Part shown: piece by piece, positions 1 through 8,809 of the stretch | How positions within the stretch are numbered: position 1 is the stretch's first letter | Layout: each line of letters starts with the position of its first letter | DNA from: Sphingobacterium kitahiroshimense | GTDB taxonomy: Bacteria; Bacteroidota; Bacteroidia; Sphingobacteriales; Sphingobacteriaceae | NCBI RefSeq assembly: GCF_025961315.1 | Contig: NZ_JAOQNK010000001.1 | Location: 3,968,001 to 4,032,000, forward strand | Reading direction: 5' to 3' | Length of the DNA: 64,000 nucleotides | The notes under the pieces: model-generated | Seen by the model: only the letters and a program-made list of their open reading frames with translations | Databases searched by the model: none | What the model was told of the DNA's origin: nothing | Translations under genes and position numbers: made by a program

Positions 1-703
1 TTCGAAAGGCAATATTGGTTCCGTAGCTCACCCCGGTTTCATTGATAGCATATGCGCGAAGATGGTAGTTCATCAGTGGAGTTAAATTTGTTAATCCGAT
101 TCGAAATTTGCCAATACCGTTTGCTCCATGTGCAACCTTGTTTTGCGTGATTGTTGGATTTTCTTCTGTGCCCCAACAAACGCCGCGCTCCGTGACTGCT
201 CCACCACCGCTATTCAAGATTTCTACATCGTAATACGCTCGTGATGAACCGATAATAAACATCGGTGTTTGGGCAAAATTGACGGATTGTATATCTGCCG
301 TTTTTAAAGTAACCTGATCTCCGTATGCTACCCCACCTTTGTTTTTGGCATAAGGTCTGATGTAATAGGTTGTAGACTGCACGAGGGAATTGAGCTGAAC
401 GCTAAATTCTCCTGATCCTTTACTTACCGTAGCTTCGTGCGGATTGTTTTCAATCGTGGGATTGGGACTTGTGCTCCAACAAATACCTCGATTGGTGACT
501 AGTGCACCGCCTTTATTGGTCACCATTCCTTTAACCATTGCTCCCGAAGTGGTGATATTGGAAAATGCTAATTGTCCTAAACCAGGAAGCGCAATTCCTT
601 CTGGATTTTCGATTGGCTTTACGGGTACCAGATCTGATGTTGATTTGGCGCATGCCTGCACAGTTAAGCCGAGCATAAGCAGATAGAAATATCTTTTTTT
701 CAT
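1..703 (-). CDS. Surface lipoprotein with fibronectin-type repeats (partial, C-terminus cut by window edge)
   Basis: The frame is open from an ATG at 703 down to base 1, giving 234 codons without a stop; the C-terminus lies outside the window. The N-terminus is a lipoprotein signal (MKKRYFYLLMLGLTVQAC) with the lipobox Cys at residue 18. Two similar repeats of about 90 residues follow, each with a motif of the form VTxRGxCWxT...NPTI (near residues 68 and 162) and each ending in a YxxRAYAxN-like strand. This is the fibronectin type III-like repeat common in Bacteroidota surface lipoproteins. It is the last of five minus-strand genes visible after susC/susD, with only 11 bp to the upstream gene, so it is probably co-transcribed. 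A glycan-binding or adhesive accessory role on the cell surface is inferred; no enzyme motif is visible in this part. Confidence 0.75.
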   Translation of the reverse strand, partial: MKKRYFYLLMLGLTVQACAKSTSDLVPVKPIENPEGIALPGLGQLAFSNITTSGAMVKGMVTNKGGALVTNRGICWSTSPNPTIENNPHEATVSKGSGEFSVQLNSLVQSTTYYIRPYAKNKGGVAYGDQVTLKTADIQSVNFAQTPMFIIGSSRAYYDVEILNSGGGAVTERGVCWGTEENPTITQNKVAHGANGIGKFRIGLTNLTPLMNYHLRAYAINETGVSYGTNIAFR

Positions 704-714
704 GTTTTCTTTTT

Positions 715-1956
715 TTATGGTAAAACTTCAAAAGTCATATTACCTGTGATCTTGATATATGATCCATCACTCGCTGTTCCAGGCATGTTACCCAACAGTC
801 CGATGGTGACGGCACTTGCTTCAGATAAATTAAATTCCAGTATGGCCTCGGTTCCTGAAATAACTTTATAAGCTAAACTTGCAGCTGCTAAATTAGCCTG
901 GTCAGGTAATTGGGTTCCCTTAGCAGCAACTAAATGGACTGTTCCGGCAGCTCCTTTGTCCAGTTTAGTAATGGTAAACCGATATTTTCCAGGTTGAAGG
1001 TTGGTTGTTTGATACATTTTTCCATTGACAATCGGAGCTAAGTTTGGCGATGGTGTAGCCCACTGCCACCATCCTGCTTCGAACGATAAACAGGCCTGGT
1101 TGGAGCGGATCTCTATTCCACCATAGAAGTTATTGTCGGTATGTTTAAAGTTTTTTGCGGCATCATTCAATTGCCAATCTGCTGGAGTTCCCCATCTGCT
1201 GCCTGCCATGGCAGAAGTTTGGAACGGGAAATTCATATTTTTGAAGTAAATCTCTTTGGGCAATATCTCTGTGACATAGTTCGTGTAAAATGTATCGACA
1301 CTTAAGGTATCGGGGATAAACAGGGTACGATAACGGTATGGTTTTCCAGGAAGATAGTTTTTTAATATGCTTTCACTGATATGGATCGAATCACGTTGTA
1401 TGACCAGCTTTCCTGCAGTATTGGTGTACTCGACTTCTGTAAATGTTGCTCCACTGGTCAAATCGATACCGCCCCAAGTAATGGTGGTGTTTTGATCGCC
1501 AGCAAAATATCCTGTCGTGTAGTAAGGGCGATTGAGTAAGCCAGATCCATACCTTTCGCCATAGGAAATTCCTGTTTTAAAAACGCTGAGTGATTTGTTT
1601 CCTTGTCCATCAAAAGTGATAAATTCAAAATTATGTACCCCTTCTCGGATGGGTAGAGATAACTTTAACGTATCCACTCCTGGCGTTCTATTGATATTAA
1701 GCTCGGCGGAGTCCTGTCGATTGTCCCAATAGACTTTTAATCGTTCGATTTTCGGATCAGCCATAAATAGACCGGTGATATATACTCTTTCTTTTCCAGA
1801 ATAAACTTTTATCGAATCTATTTTTCCAGTATAGCTTTTTTCTCCATCTTGTAGATATTTTTTATAATCATCACTTTTTGAGCAGCTGAAAAGATGAAGT
1901 AGCGCGACGCCAAGCAACATGCTCTTACCTATTATTTTAATGAGTTGTGTTTTCAT
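715..1956 (-). CDS. DUF4998/DUF5013-type surface lipoprotein of PUL1
   Basis: This is a 413-residue lipoprotein with a signal peptide ending in the lipobox Cys25 (HLFSC). The residues after it (SKSDD) fit a Bacteroidota surface-export signal. The N-terminal half (about 25-140) resembles DUF4998, with a DYKKYLQDGEKSYTGKID motif and then beta strands describing 'KVYWDN'. The C-terminal part (about 235-410) resembles DUF5013, a beta-sandwich found in proteins encoded downstream of susD. Such proteins usually act as surface glycan-binding proteins that help SusC/SusD capture substrate; that role is inferred from position and family, and no catalytic motif is visible. It lies 33 bp downstream of the DUF5000-type gene and 11 bp upstream of the next lipoprotein gene, consistent with one transcript. 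Confidence 0.8.
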   Translation of the reverse strand: MKTQLIKIIGKSMLLGVALLHLFSCSKSDDYKKYLQDGEKSYTGKIDSIKVYSGKERVYITGLFMADPKIERLKVYWDNRQDSAELNINRTPGVDTLKLSLPIREGVHNFEFITFDGQGNKSLSVFKTGISYGERYGSGLLNRPYYTTGYFAGDQNTTITWGGIDLTSGATFTEVEYTNTAGKLVIQRDSIHISESILKNYLPGKPYRYRTLFIPDTLSVDTFYTNYVTEILPKEIYFKNMNFPFQTSAMAGSRWGTPADWQLNDAAKNFKHTDNNFYGGIEIRSNQACLSFEAGWWQWATPSPNLAPIVNGKMYQTTNLQPGKYRFTITKLDKGAAGTVHLVAAKGTQLPDQANLAAASLAYKVISGTEAILEFNLSEASAVTIGLLGNMPGTASDGSYIKITGNMTFEVLP

Positions 1957-1989
1957 AATTTTTGTCTTAAAAATAAATGGTGGTCCCCG

Positions 1990-3192
1990 TTAGCGTGGGT
2001 CTCCATATACCTGAACTTCTGCGATTGCCATAAATGAAGAACCTTGCCAGTTTTTTGAAGTTTTTATGCGGAGATAGCGCACCTTTGGAGCACTGACATC
2101 AAAATCGAAACTAAGTCCCGAATTGGCGAGTTGGTAGTCTTCATCGGTCTGCTGGCCCATCGGTAATCCAGAAGGCTTTTTGCTTTCAAAGTTTCCGAGT
2201 AGTTTCCAATTATTCCAACTGCCATCTGAAGGAGGATTGTCTGAACCCCAGATTTCGAAAGTTTTTACATTTCCACCATAGTAATACATCCGGCCATTAT
2301 TGGTGTATTCCGGATAATTCCAGATGACGATCCGACTCATTTTGGCTAAAGTTCCTGTATCAAAAGTGATCCATTGCGGACCATTGATCGTGACGTCAGT
2401 GAGTGAGATATTGGGCCAATTGATGATGTCGTTATCCCACATTTTTGATAATCCTGTCGACGCATATTGTTGTTTAGCATCAGTAGGTAAACTAATGGCA
2501 TTATAACGGGATTTTGGCAATGCAGTTTCGAATAGGGGTGTAATGGTGGTCACCATGGTATCCGTAAAATTCATGTACTTATCGCGTATGGTGATCGCAA
2601 ATTGTTTCGGATTAGGGGCAAATCCGCGAATGGTTCTATTGATCTGTTTTGTCGATGTATAAATATTGTCTACAGATGGAACCCACTCGCCTAAGGAATC
2701 CACCATGACCATAATGGTCAGATTTTTTTCCTCTTCATTATCTGCAGTGATCCGTATTCCGCCGAAGGCTCCAATTGCTTCTAAACTTCGAAAAGTATCC
2801 CAGATCGGATTTTCCAATGGAGTGACCGGGATGGTTACCGGTGTTGAGCTAATTTCGCTGCGGTTTACGGTAGAGAGTTTAATATCATGAGGTTTCATAT
2901 CCGCAAATCCTTCTACAAGCAACGAGTTGTTGTAATAGGATGATTTTACCTCCATTTCTTGACCAGATGCCAAAGTGTATGTCGCGCGTACATAAAGCAG
3001 ATCCTGATCTTTGGGAAGTGTGTAATGGAGACGGGCTGCTCCCGGTAAATTTTCGACCTGGACATTGCTTACAGGTTGTGGAGCAGTAGCATTGGTTACC
3101 TGAGCAGTCTTAAACTCCTCCTTGCAACTACTCAATGCTGCTATCAGCATGAGTAATGTGAATATATACAGTTTTGTTTGATTCATGTTCAT
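1990..3192 (-). CDS. DUF4959/DUF5126/DUF5000-type surface glycan-binding lipoprotein
   Basis: This is a 400-residue lipoprotein with Cys23 (ALSSC) followed by KEEF, an acidic post-Cys stretch typical of surface-exported lipoproteins in this phylum. Three beta-rich parts can be distinguished. Residues 25-105 look like DUF4959 (fibronectin-like, with 'LPGAARLHYTLPKDQDLLY'). Residues 115-225 look like DUF5126. Residues 250-400 look like DUF5000, a discoidin-like carbohydrate-binding fold ending in 'YLRIKTSKNW...IAEVQVYG'. Proteins with this architecture are standard third or fourth components of PULs and bind glycan at the cell surface. The start could equally be Met3 at 3186. It sits 33 bp after susD and should be in the same operon. 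The ligand cannot be read from the sequence. Confidence 0.85.
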   Translation of the reverse strand: MNMNQTKLYIFTLLMLIAALSSCKEEFKTAQVTNATAPQPVSNVQVENLPGAARLHYTLPKDQDLLYVRATYTLASGQEMEVKSSYYNNSLLVEGFADMKPHDIKLSTVNRSEISSTPVTIPVTPLENPIWDTFRSLEAIGAFGGIRITADNEEEKNLTIMVMVDSLGEWVPSVDNIYTSTKQINRTIRGFAPNPKQFAITIRDKYMNFTDTMVTTITPLFETALPKSRYNAISLPTDAKQQYASTGLSKMWDNDIINWPNISLTDVTINGPQWITFDTGTLAKMSRIVIWNYPEYTNNGRMYYYGGNVKTFEIWGSDNPPSDGSWNNWKLLGNFESKKPSGLPMGQQTDEDYQLANSGLSFDFDVSAPKVRYLRIKTSKNWQGSSFMAIAEVQVYGDPR

Positions 3193-3225
3193 AATTATCT
3201 TGTATCATCTATAATGAAATAAGGG

Positions 3226-5154
3226 CTACCAACCCAAATTTTGCATCAGTGAAGGGTTTACGGTTAATTCTCCTTGTGCGATCGGCCAAAAGTAATCACG
3301 TGGTGCAACGAATGTTTGTGCATACAGCGTGCGTAAGCGGTAGTAATCACTGGTCACTTCTTGGTTAACACTCCATCCCGTGATATTTTGGTTGAAATAA
3401 TTAACCGCCAATTTCCAACGGCGGAGATCCCAATAGCGCTTTCCTTCAAATACCAATTCGATCATGCGTTCACGCTGAATGATTTCGCGTAGACCATCTT
3501 TCGTATTTGGTTTGCTGGGATTGGTTGAAAATGAACTCCAGGATTCGACGATACCGGCCAATCCTGCACGTTCACGGATGCGGTCCAGATATGTGTAGAC
3601 TTCTGTAGATGGTCCATTGGCTTCATTTAAGGCCTCGGCATACATCAGGTAGATATCACTCAAACGGATCGTTGGCCAAGGGTATGATTTGTAACTCACG
3701 CCACTGCTGGCAAAAGCCTGTTCCCAATTGACCAGTTTTTTTAAGAAATACCCTGTTTCATTGATCCATCCATGATTATTTGCGCCTGCAGGTTGATTGA
3801 GTTTTGCCTGTACATAATAGGTGTCTTCATCGGATAAGCTCTTGGTGTCAAATTTAAACCAGATACCGCCATCAAAACCTAATGATGCATAAAATCGTGA
3901 TTCACGGTCATAATTTAACCGAGCTGTCGTATAACCTTCTTTAATATGAAAGCGTTCTTCATTCTTAGCTGTTCTTAAGGTAAACCTGTTGGTAAAGTCT
4001 AAGGTTTTATCTTCATTGATGGGTACGCCATTTTTGGTGTAAAACATTTCGGCAATTTTGATCGGGGCACTTAAATGCTGTCTTGCAGTACCTACTACAG
4101 CATCAATGGTGAGTAATGGCATGGCATCACGCTGGATATTCCAAGCTTGATAATTAGGATTTGCCCAGATGTGCTCAGAGGACCAGCGCTCATTGAAACC
4201 TAAGTTTATACCTAATATTTGTGCGGTTTCATCACTCATCTTAAATTGTCCATATTCCGTTTTGCGAAATGGGAAAAATGTGGTGCCGGCTGATTCTGCT
4301 GCTGTAATTGCGGCTTTGGCCGCTTCAGCGGCACGTGTCCATTTGGAGGCATCATATACGGGATTAAAAAGAGGTTCTCCATCCTTGTTGCGGACCGCCT
4401 GAAAATCTGAATTACCATTGAATAAGGGACTGGCAGCGGTTAACAAAACTTCTGCTTTTACCGCTTGAATAATGGGCTTAGTGACCCGGCCTAATTCAGA
4501 TGCCTGATCTGGAATGATCAAGGGAACAGCACTGTTTGAAGCCGAATCTAATAACGATACGATGTAGTTCACGACTTCGTCGACAGGTCGTTGTGTTACC
4601 CGAACTTCTTGCTGGTTTGCATCCAAAGGAGTATTGGTACGTGCCAAGGGTATTGGGCCATATTGGCGCATCAAGATATAGTGGTAGTAGGCTTTTAAAA
4701 ACATGACTTCTCCAATCCATCTCGAACGATCTTCACTGGATAAATCGGGTACTTTCGATGTGTTAGAAACATTTTCTAAAAAGATATTGCAATCACGGAT
4801 AGCGGTCCACATGCCGCTGCGCCAGGTATCTACTAATGGGGCATTTACATTTTGTCCTCCGCGTGCAATCCGCCAATTATTGGCTGGATAGATCTCGCGT
4901 TGCGCGACAGGAATCCATACTTCATCGCCTGCTAAAAAACCGGTATTGCTCTGCGCATCGGCATTGTTGGGTAGCCATGCATAGCAGGTAAATAAGAATT
5001 TTTCAGCTTCGTTACGCAATGAAAATGCATTGTCTATAGTCGCGACATTGTCGGGAACGACATCAATATAATCTGCACATGCGGAAAAACCGATGGTACT
5101 AACGGATAGATAAATGAGGTAGCGTTTTATCTTTTTTATCTTTAAATTTTTCAT
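3226..5154 (-). CDS. SusD/RagB-family nutrient-binding outer membrane lipoprotein (PUL1)
   Basis: The 642-residue SusD homologue has a lipoprotein signal with Cys26 (GFSAC). The N-terminal SusD-like part covers about residues 45-215, including an 'AEKFLFTCYAWLPNN' helix and 'FLKAYYHYILMRQYGPIPL', the characteristic TPR-helix motif. The C-terminal RagB/SusD domain covers about 330-642 and contains 'YPWPTIRLSDIYLMYAEALNE', 'RIRERAGL', 'RMIELVFEGKRYWDLRRWKLA' and the closing 'RDYFWPIAQGELTVNPSLMQNLGW', all typical of the family. SusD forms the lid of the SusC transporter and binds the oligosaccharide. It is 118 bp downstream of susC in the same direction. The substrate is unknown. Its length (family range about 480-670 residues) and ends are normal. 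Confidence 0.95.
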   Translation of the reverse strand: MKNLKIKKIKRYLIYLSVSTIGFSACADYIDVVPDNVATIDNAFSLRNEAEKFLFTCYAWLPNNADAQSNTGFLAGDEVWIPVAQREIYPANNWRIARGGQNVNAPLVDTWRSGMWTAIRDCNIFLENVSNTSKVPDLSSEDRSRWIGEVMFLKAYYHYILMRQYGPIPLARTNTPLDANQQEVRVTQRPVDEVVNYIVSLLDSASNSAVPLIIPDQASELGRVTKPIIQAVKAEVLLTAASPLFNGNSDFQAVRNKDGEPLFNPVYDASKWTRAAEAAKAAITAAESAGTTFFPFRKTEYGQFKMSDETAQILGINLGFNERWSSEHIWANPNYQAWNIQRDAMPLLTIDAVVGTARQHLSAPIKIAEMFYTKNGVPINEDKTLDFTNRFTLRTAKNEERFHIKEGYTTARLNYDRESRFYASLGFDGGIWFKFDTKSLSDEDTYYVQAKLNQPAGANNHGWINETGYFLKKLVNWEQAFASSGVSYKSYPWPTIRLSDIYLMYAEALNEANGPSTEVYTYLDRIRERAGLAGIVESWSSFSTNPSKPNTKDGLREIIQRERMIELVFEGKRYWDLRRWKLAVNYFNQNITGWSVNQEVTSDYYRLRTLYAQTFVAPRDYFWPIAQGELTVNPSLMQNLGW

Positions 5155-5272
5155 TTGGATAATTTTTTATAAATAATCATGAGTTGCTTGTCTGCAATCG
5201 ATATGATTGCGCAGGGTTCAAATGATGGAATCCTGTGCTGCAGTTCATGAGCGTTTTATCATTTTGTAATGT

Positions 5273-8200
5273 TTAAAAACCAAGCTGTAAGCCAATATTA
5301 TAGGTGGCTTGAATCGGATAGCCGATACCTCGTCCACCCATTTCTACGTCCCACATTTTAAAGGAACTGATCGAAAATAGATTCATTCCATTGGCATAAA
5401 TCCGCAGATTTTTTGCTTTAAGTCTATTCATTAAACTTTCTTTGAAAGTATAGCCGATTTCAACAGTTTTTAATCTTAAGAATGATCCATTACGCATCCA
5501 CCATGTGGATCTTTGGTTGTTGTTGGCAACAATATTTTCACTTAATCTTGGCCAGAAAGCATATAGATCTCGGTTTTCTTCACTCCAGTAGCTATCAGCG
5601 ATTACGCTTAGAAGTCCATTTTGAGAACCTCCGTTGAGATAGAAGGGAGAGATGTTTTCAGGATTGATAAAGAATGAAGATCTTGCTGAACCTTGAAAAT
5701 AGAAACTGAAATCGAGTCCTTTACCGCCCACTGTACCTCCAAACCCATAAATCAGTTCGGGTGTGGTTGGGTAGCCAATGGCTACACGATCTAAATCGGT
5801 AATTTGGCCATCGCCATTGATGTCTCTGTATTTGATATCACCCCCTAAATAATCAATACCAGGTTTGCCAAATTGAACGGGAGAATTTAATACTTCCTGA
5901 TCGTCAACAAAGAGTCTTTCAGCTATATATCCGAATTCTTGTGAGGCGGAGGTTCCGACGGTATAGCGTCCAGGCTCTTGATAAGCCGGTTCATCAACGA
6001 TCAAGCGTTTACTGACGGCATAGGTTAATGTGCTTCTTCCCTGAAGATACCAACCGTTCATAAAGTTTTTATTATAGCTCAATGTCAGATCCATACCTTT
6101 GCTTTCTGCTTTATTAGTATTTGCCACGATAGGGGCTCTTAGGCCCATTGTGCTAGGGATATAAGACCGATTTGTGAGTATATTGCTGCGGATTTGTTTA
6201 TAAATGTCAATATTTAATTCAATTGCATTAAATAGACTCAGATCCATCCCGAAGTTGGTCTGGCGAGATCTTTCCCATGTGATGGCTTCATTGGCATATC
6301 GGTTGATCGCAATAGTAGGTCTGTTATAGCCCCCCAGTTCTCCGAAAGAAATTTCACCGGCATTCATGTTAACTTCTGAAAGATAGAAGAAACGATCCTG
6401 TGCTCTACCGATCTGATCATTTCCGGAGTATCCATGCGTAGCACGTAGTTTGAATTTATTGACCACGTCACGGAGTGGCTCAAAGAACGACTCGTTTGAA
6501 ATATTATAAGATAGACCAAAGGAAGGGAAGAAACCCATGCGTCTTGCTTTTGCAAATCGCTCGGATCCATTATAACCGAAATTAAATTCGGCAATATAAC
6601 GATCATCAAAATTGTAGGTAAATCTACCAGAAAGACCGATATTACGCGCTGGTAAAGACAGTTGTAGCGATCCGGCATTGCCACTTAATGAATTTTGAAG
6701 CAATCCAATTAGGGTGGCTCCGACATTATGCTTGCCAAATCCGCGGTTGTAATTGGCAATAGCATGCGCATAAAACATGGAATTGACCTCTTTGTCAGAT
6801 TCCGAGTAATCGAGATATTCTGTTCCAACAGGGCCTATTGAACCTTGAGAGCCGTCGTTCATGACACGCAGTGTCAGGTCGCCATCAGCATTTGATGATG
6901 CCGAGTAATAAAATGGATTGTACCTTCTGCTCACTTCAAAATAAGCGTATCGTTTTAAGTAGGTCATAGCCGTTAAGTTCAGACCCGGTACGATAGCACT
7001 TAAGTCTTGACGTAATTCAATCTGTGGCATAATGGTCGAGGTGTTGAATTCCTGATAGCCACGTACCATTTCGGCATAAGGATTCACAAACAGACCTCCG
7101 TTTCGATTTAGTGCATTGCCAAATAGGGGATGGTTCATGTAAGGCATATACGAAGATGGATATAGCGCTGGAAACATTACGGGGTTTGACCATATTGCAC
7201 GTCTAAAGGTGACGGCACCACCATTGATACGGTTGTTATTCTCGTCCAAACCACCTATAGGGCCATTATAATCATCAAATTGGGCGTAGACCCGTACAAT
7301 TCCTGTAGTACTCGGAGTAAAGTTGATGTCGACATTGGAACGGACTGAATAATTTTTCAATTTAATGTTGTTATTGAAATTGTTGATGCCATCAACCTTC
7401 AGAATTCCGTTGTCGATATTGTAAGTTCCTGCTAAGTAATACCTTGCTTTGGCACCGCCTCCTGAAATATTTAAATTGTTTCGCTGATTGAGGGTATAAT
7501 CTTTGATCAGCTGATCAATCCAATTATTATTAGGATAAAATAGCGGGTTATCTCCAGCGCGGGTATGATCGATTTTACTTTGCCAATAGGGCAATCCCTG
7601 GCCGCTCGAAGCATCTGCAGGTCGTGTCAGATAAGCTTCATTGGCCATTTCCATATACCGAATGTTATCGGCAAACTGAAAATTTCTGGTGTTGGTGGAA
7701 ATGTTGTTTTCTGAACGAAATTCAAATTTTGTTTTTCCTTCGGAGCCTAGTTTTGTGGTGATCAGTACGACACCATTCGCACCGCGCGCGCCATACATCG
7801 CGGCGGCATTGGCATCACGTAGGACTGAAAAGCTGGCAATGTCGTCCGGTTGTAAACGTGCCATATCGGTTGGGGATGATTCGACATTATCTATCAAGAT
7901 CAGCGGATCTTGTTTACCGGTACCAAATGTACCCAGCCCTCTGATAAAAAAATTGGCATTATCAGATCCGGGTTCTCCACTGCGCTGAAATGCAATCATA
8001 CCAGCTACACGTCCTGCTAGCATGGTCGTCAGATTACTCGTTGGCCCTTTTAATTCTTTTGGGTTAATCGTCGTTACTGAACCCACAACGGATGTTCTTT
8101 TTTCGCGTTGCCCAAAACCGGTGACAACTACATCTTCTATCACATTCTCATTCATCTGAAGTATGACATCCAGTAAGATGGTATTATTGGATTCAACTTT

Positions 8201-8476
8201 TTTTTCTGCTAATGCTATTTCTTGACGTGTATAGCCTACACTTGTAAAAACCAAGGTTGCGGTTTTACTGGCACTTATAGCATACATCCCCTGTGCATCT
8301 GTCAGTATTTTTGATTCGCTACCTAGAACTCCTACAGTAACCCCTTGTATTGGGGTGCCACTACCCGAGACCTTTCCCGTCACACGGACTTGTTGAGCTG
8401 TGGCAACATAGCAGCTTAACGTCATTAGAAATATCCAAATTCCAAGACGCTTTTTAAGCACTTTACCTCTTTTCAT
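5273..8476 (-). CDS. SusC/RagA-family TonB-dependent outer membrane transporter (PUL1)
   Basis: The protein has 1067 residues. A signal peptide (1-27, cleavage after ATA-Q) is followed by a carboxypeptidase-regulatory-like domain (about 29-108), a TonB box (VIEDVVVTGFG, 112-122), the plug domain (about 122-245, with 'PLILIDNVESSPTDMARLQPDDIASFSVLRDANAAAMYGARGANGVVLITTK' features spread over it) and a 22-strand barrel ending in the usual terminal Phe (LQLGF). There is no STN domain, so signalling to an anti-sigma factor is not expected. The divergent HTCS gene at 8810 is the natural regulator. It imports oligosaccharides across the outer membrane using TonB/ExbBD energy. The barrel sequence does not tell the substrate. 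Confidence 0.95.
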   Translation of the reverse strand: MKRGKVLKKRLGIWIFLMTLSCYVATAQQVRVTGKVSGSGTPIQGVTVGVLGSESKILTDAQGMYAISASKTATLVFTSVGYTRQEIALAEKKVESNNTILLDVILQMNENVIEDVVVTGFGQREKRTSVVGSVTTINPKELKGPTSNLTTMLAGRVAGMIAFQRSGEPGSDNANFFIRGLGTFGTGKQDPLILIDNVESSPTDMARLQPDDIASFSVLRDANAAAMYGARGANGVVLITTKLGSEGKTKFEFRSENNISTNTRNFQFADNIRYMEMANEAYLTRPADASSGQGLPYWQSKIDHTRAGDNPLFYPNNNWIDQLIKDYTLNQRNNLNISGGGAKARYYLAGTYNIDNGILKVDGINNFNNNIKLKNYSVRSNVDINFTPSTTGIVRVYAQFDDYNGPIGGLDENNNRINGGAVTFRRAIWSNPVMFPALYPSSYMPYMNHPLFGNALNRNGGLFVNPYAEMVRGYQEFNTSTIMPQIELRQDLSAIVPGLNLTAMTYLKRYAYFEVSRRYNPFYYSASSNADGDLTLRVMNDGSQGSIGPVGTEYLDYSESDKEVNSMFYAHAIANYNRGFGKHNVGATLIGLLQNSLSGNAGSLQLSLPARNIGLSGRFTYNFDDRYIAEFNFGYNGSERFAKARRMGFFPSFGLSYNISNESFFEPLRDVVNKFKLRATHGYSGNDQIGRAQDRFFYLSEVNMNAGEISFGELGGYNRPTIAINRYANEAITWERSRQTNFGMDLSLFNAIELNIDIYKQIRSNILTNRSYIPSTMGLRAPIVANTNKAESKGMDLTLSYNKNFMNGWYLQGRSTLTYAVSKRLIVDEPAYQEPGRYTVGTSASQEFGYIAERLFVDDQEVLNSPVQFGKPGIDYLGGDIKYRDINGDGQITDLDRVAIGYPTTPELIYGFGGTVGGKGLDFSFYFQGSARSSFFINPENISPFYLNGGSQNGLLSVIADSYWSEENRDLYAFWPRLSENIVANNNQRSTWWMRNGSFLRLKTVEIGYTFKESLMNRLKAKNLRIYANGMNLFSISSFKMWDVEMGGRGIGYPIQATYNIGLQLGF

Positions 8477-8809
8477 TAATAATTAGTTTGGTTATAAATT
8501 GGTGAGTATTTTTACTCGATGTACAATTATCGCAACTATCTTTTGATTAAATTGGGGGGGATTTGGTCAAAAATAAGGGGGAAAATCAGCATAATTGGAG
8601 TGTTGAGATTTTAATGTGAAGATTTTCTCTACCTCAATATTTCGTGCTAAATGGTTTTTTTAGCTGTTTAGAAGACAAGGGAGACCTATTTCTGTAAAAC
8701 ACAGGCAAAATTGGTTTTACAACTATTAAATGTTAATTTAACACTTGTAAAAAGTCTGCTTTTTACATAGATTTATAGCTATACAAACCAATCATTTACG
8801 CCAATAATT
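8477..8809. other. Divergent intergenic region between PUL1 susC and HTCS gene
   Basis: This 333-bp non-coding stretch separates the divergent susC and HTCS start codons and must hold both promoters. On the minus strand there is the TATTTTTG element at 8568-8575. On the plus strand a TTG at 8745-8747, a 20-base spacer and TAGATTTA at 8768-8775 form a weak candidate promoter for the HTCS gene. Two G-runs (8554-8560 and 8577-8581) about 23 bases apart are a possible repeated regulator site. No tRNA, small RNA or ORF of note was seen. Confidence 0.5.
8568..8575 (-). promoter_or_regulatory. Candidate -7 element (TATTTTTG) of the PUL1 susC promoter
   Basis: Read on the minus strand, bases 8575-8568 are TATTTTTG, an exact match to the Bacteroidota -7 consensus TAnnTTTG, about 90 bases before the susC ATG. 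No convincing TTTG -33 box stands at the right distance upstream. Instead the element is bracketed by runs of C on the minus strand (8577-8581 and 8554-8560). Absence of a -33 box would fit a promoter that needs an activator such as the neighbouring HTCS. This is a sequence match only. Confidence 0.4.
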
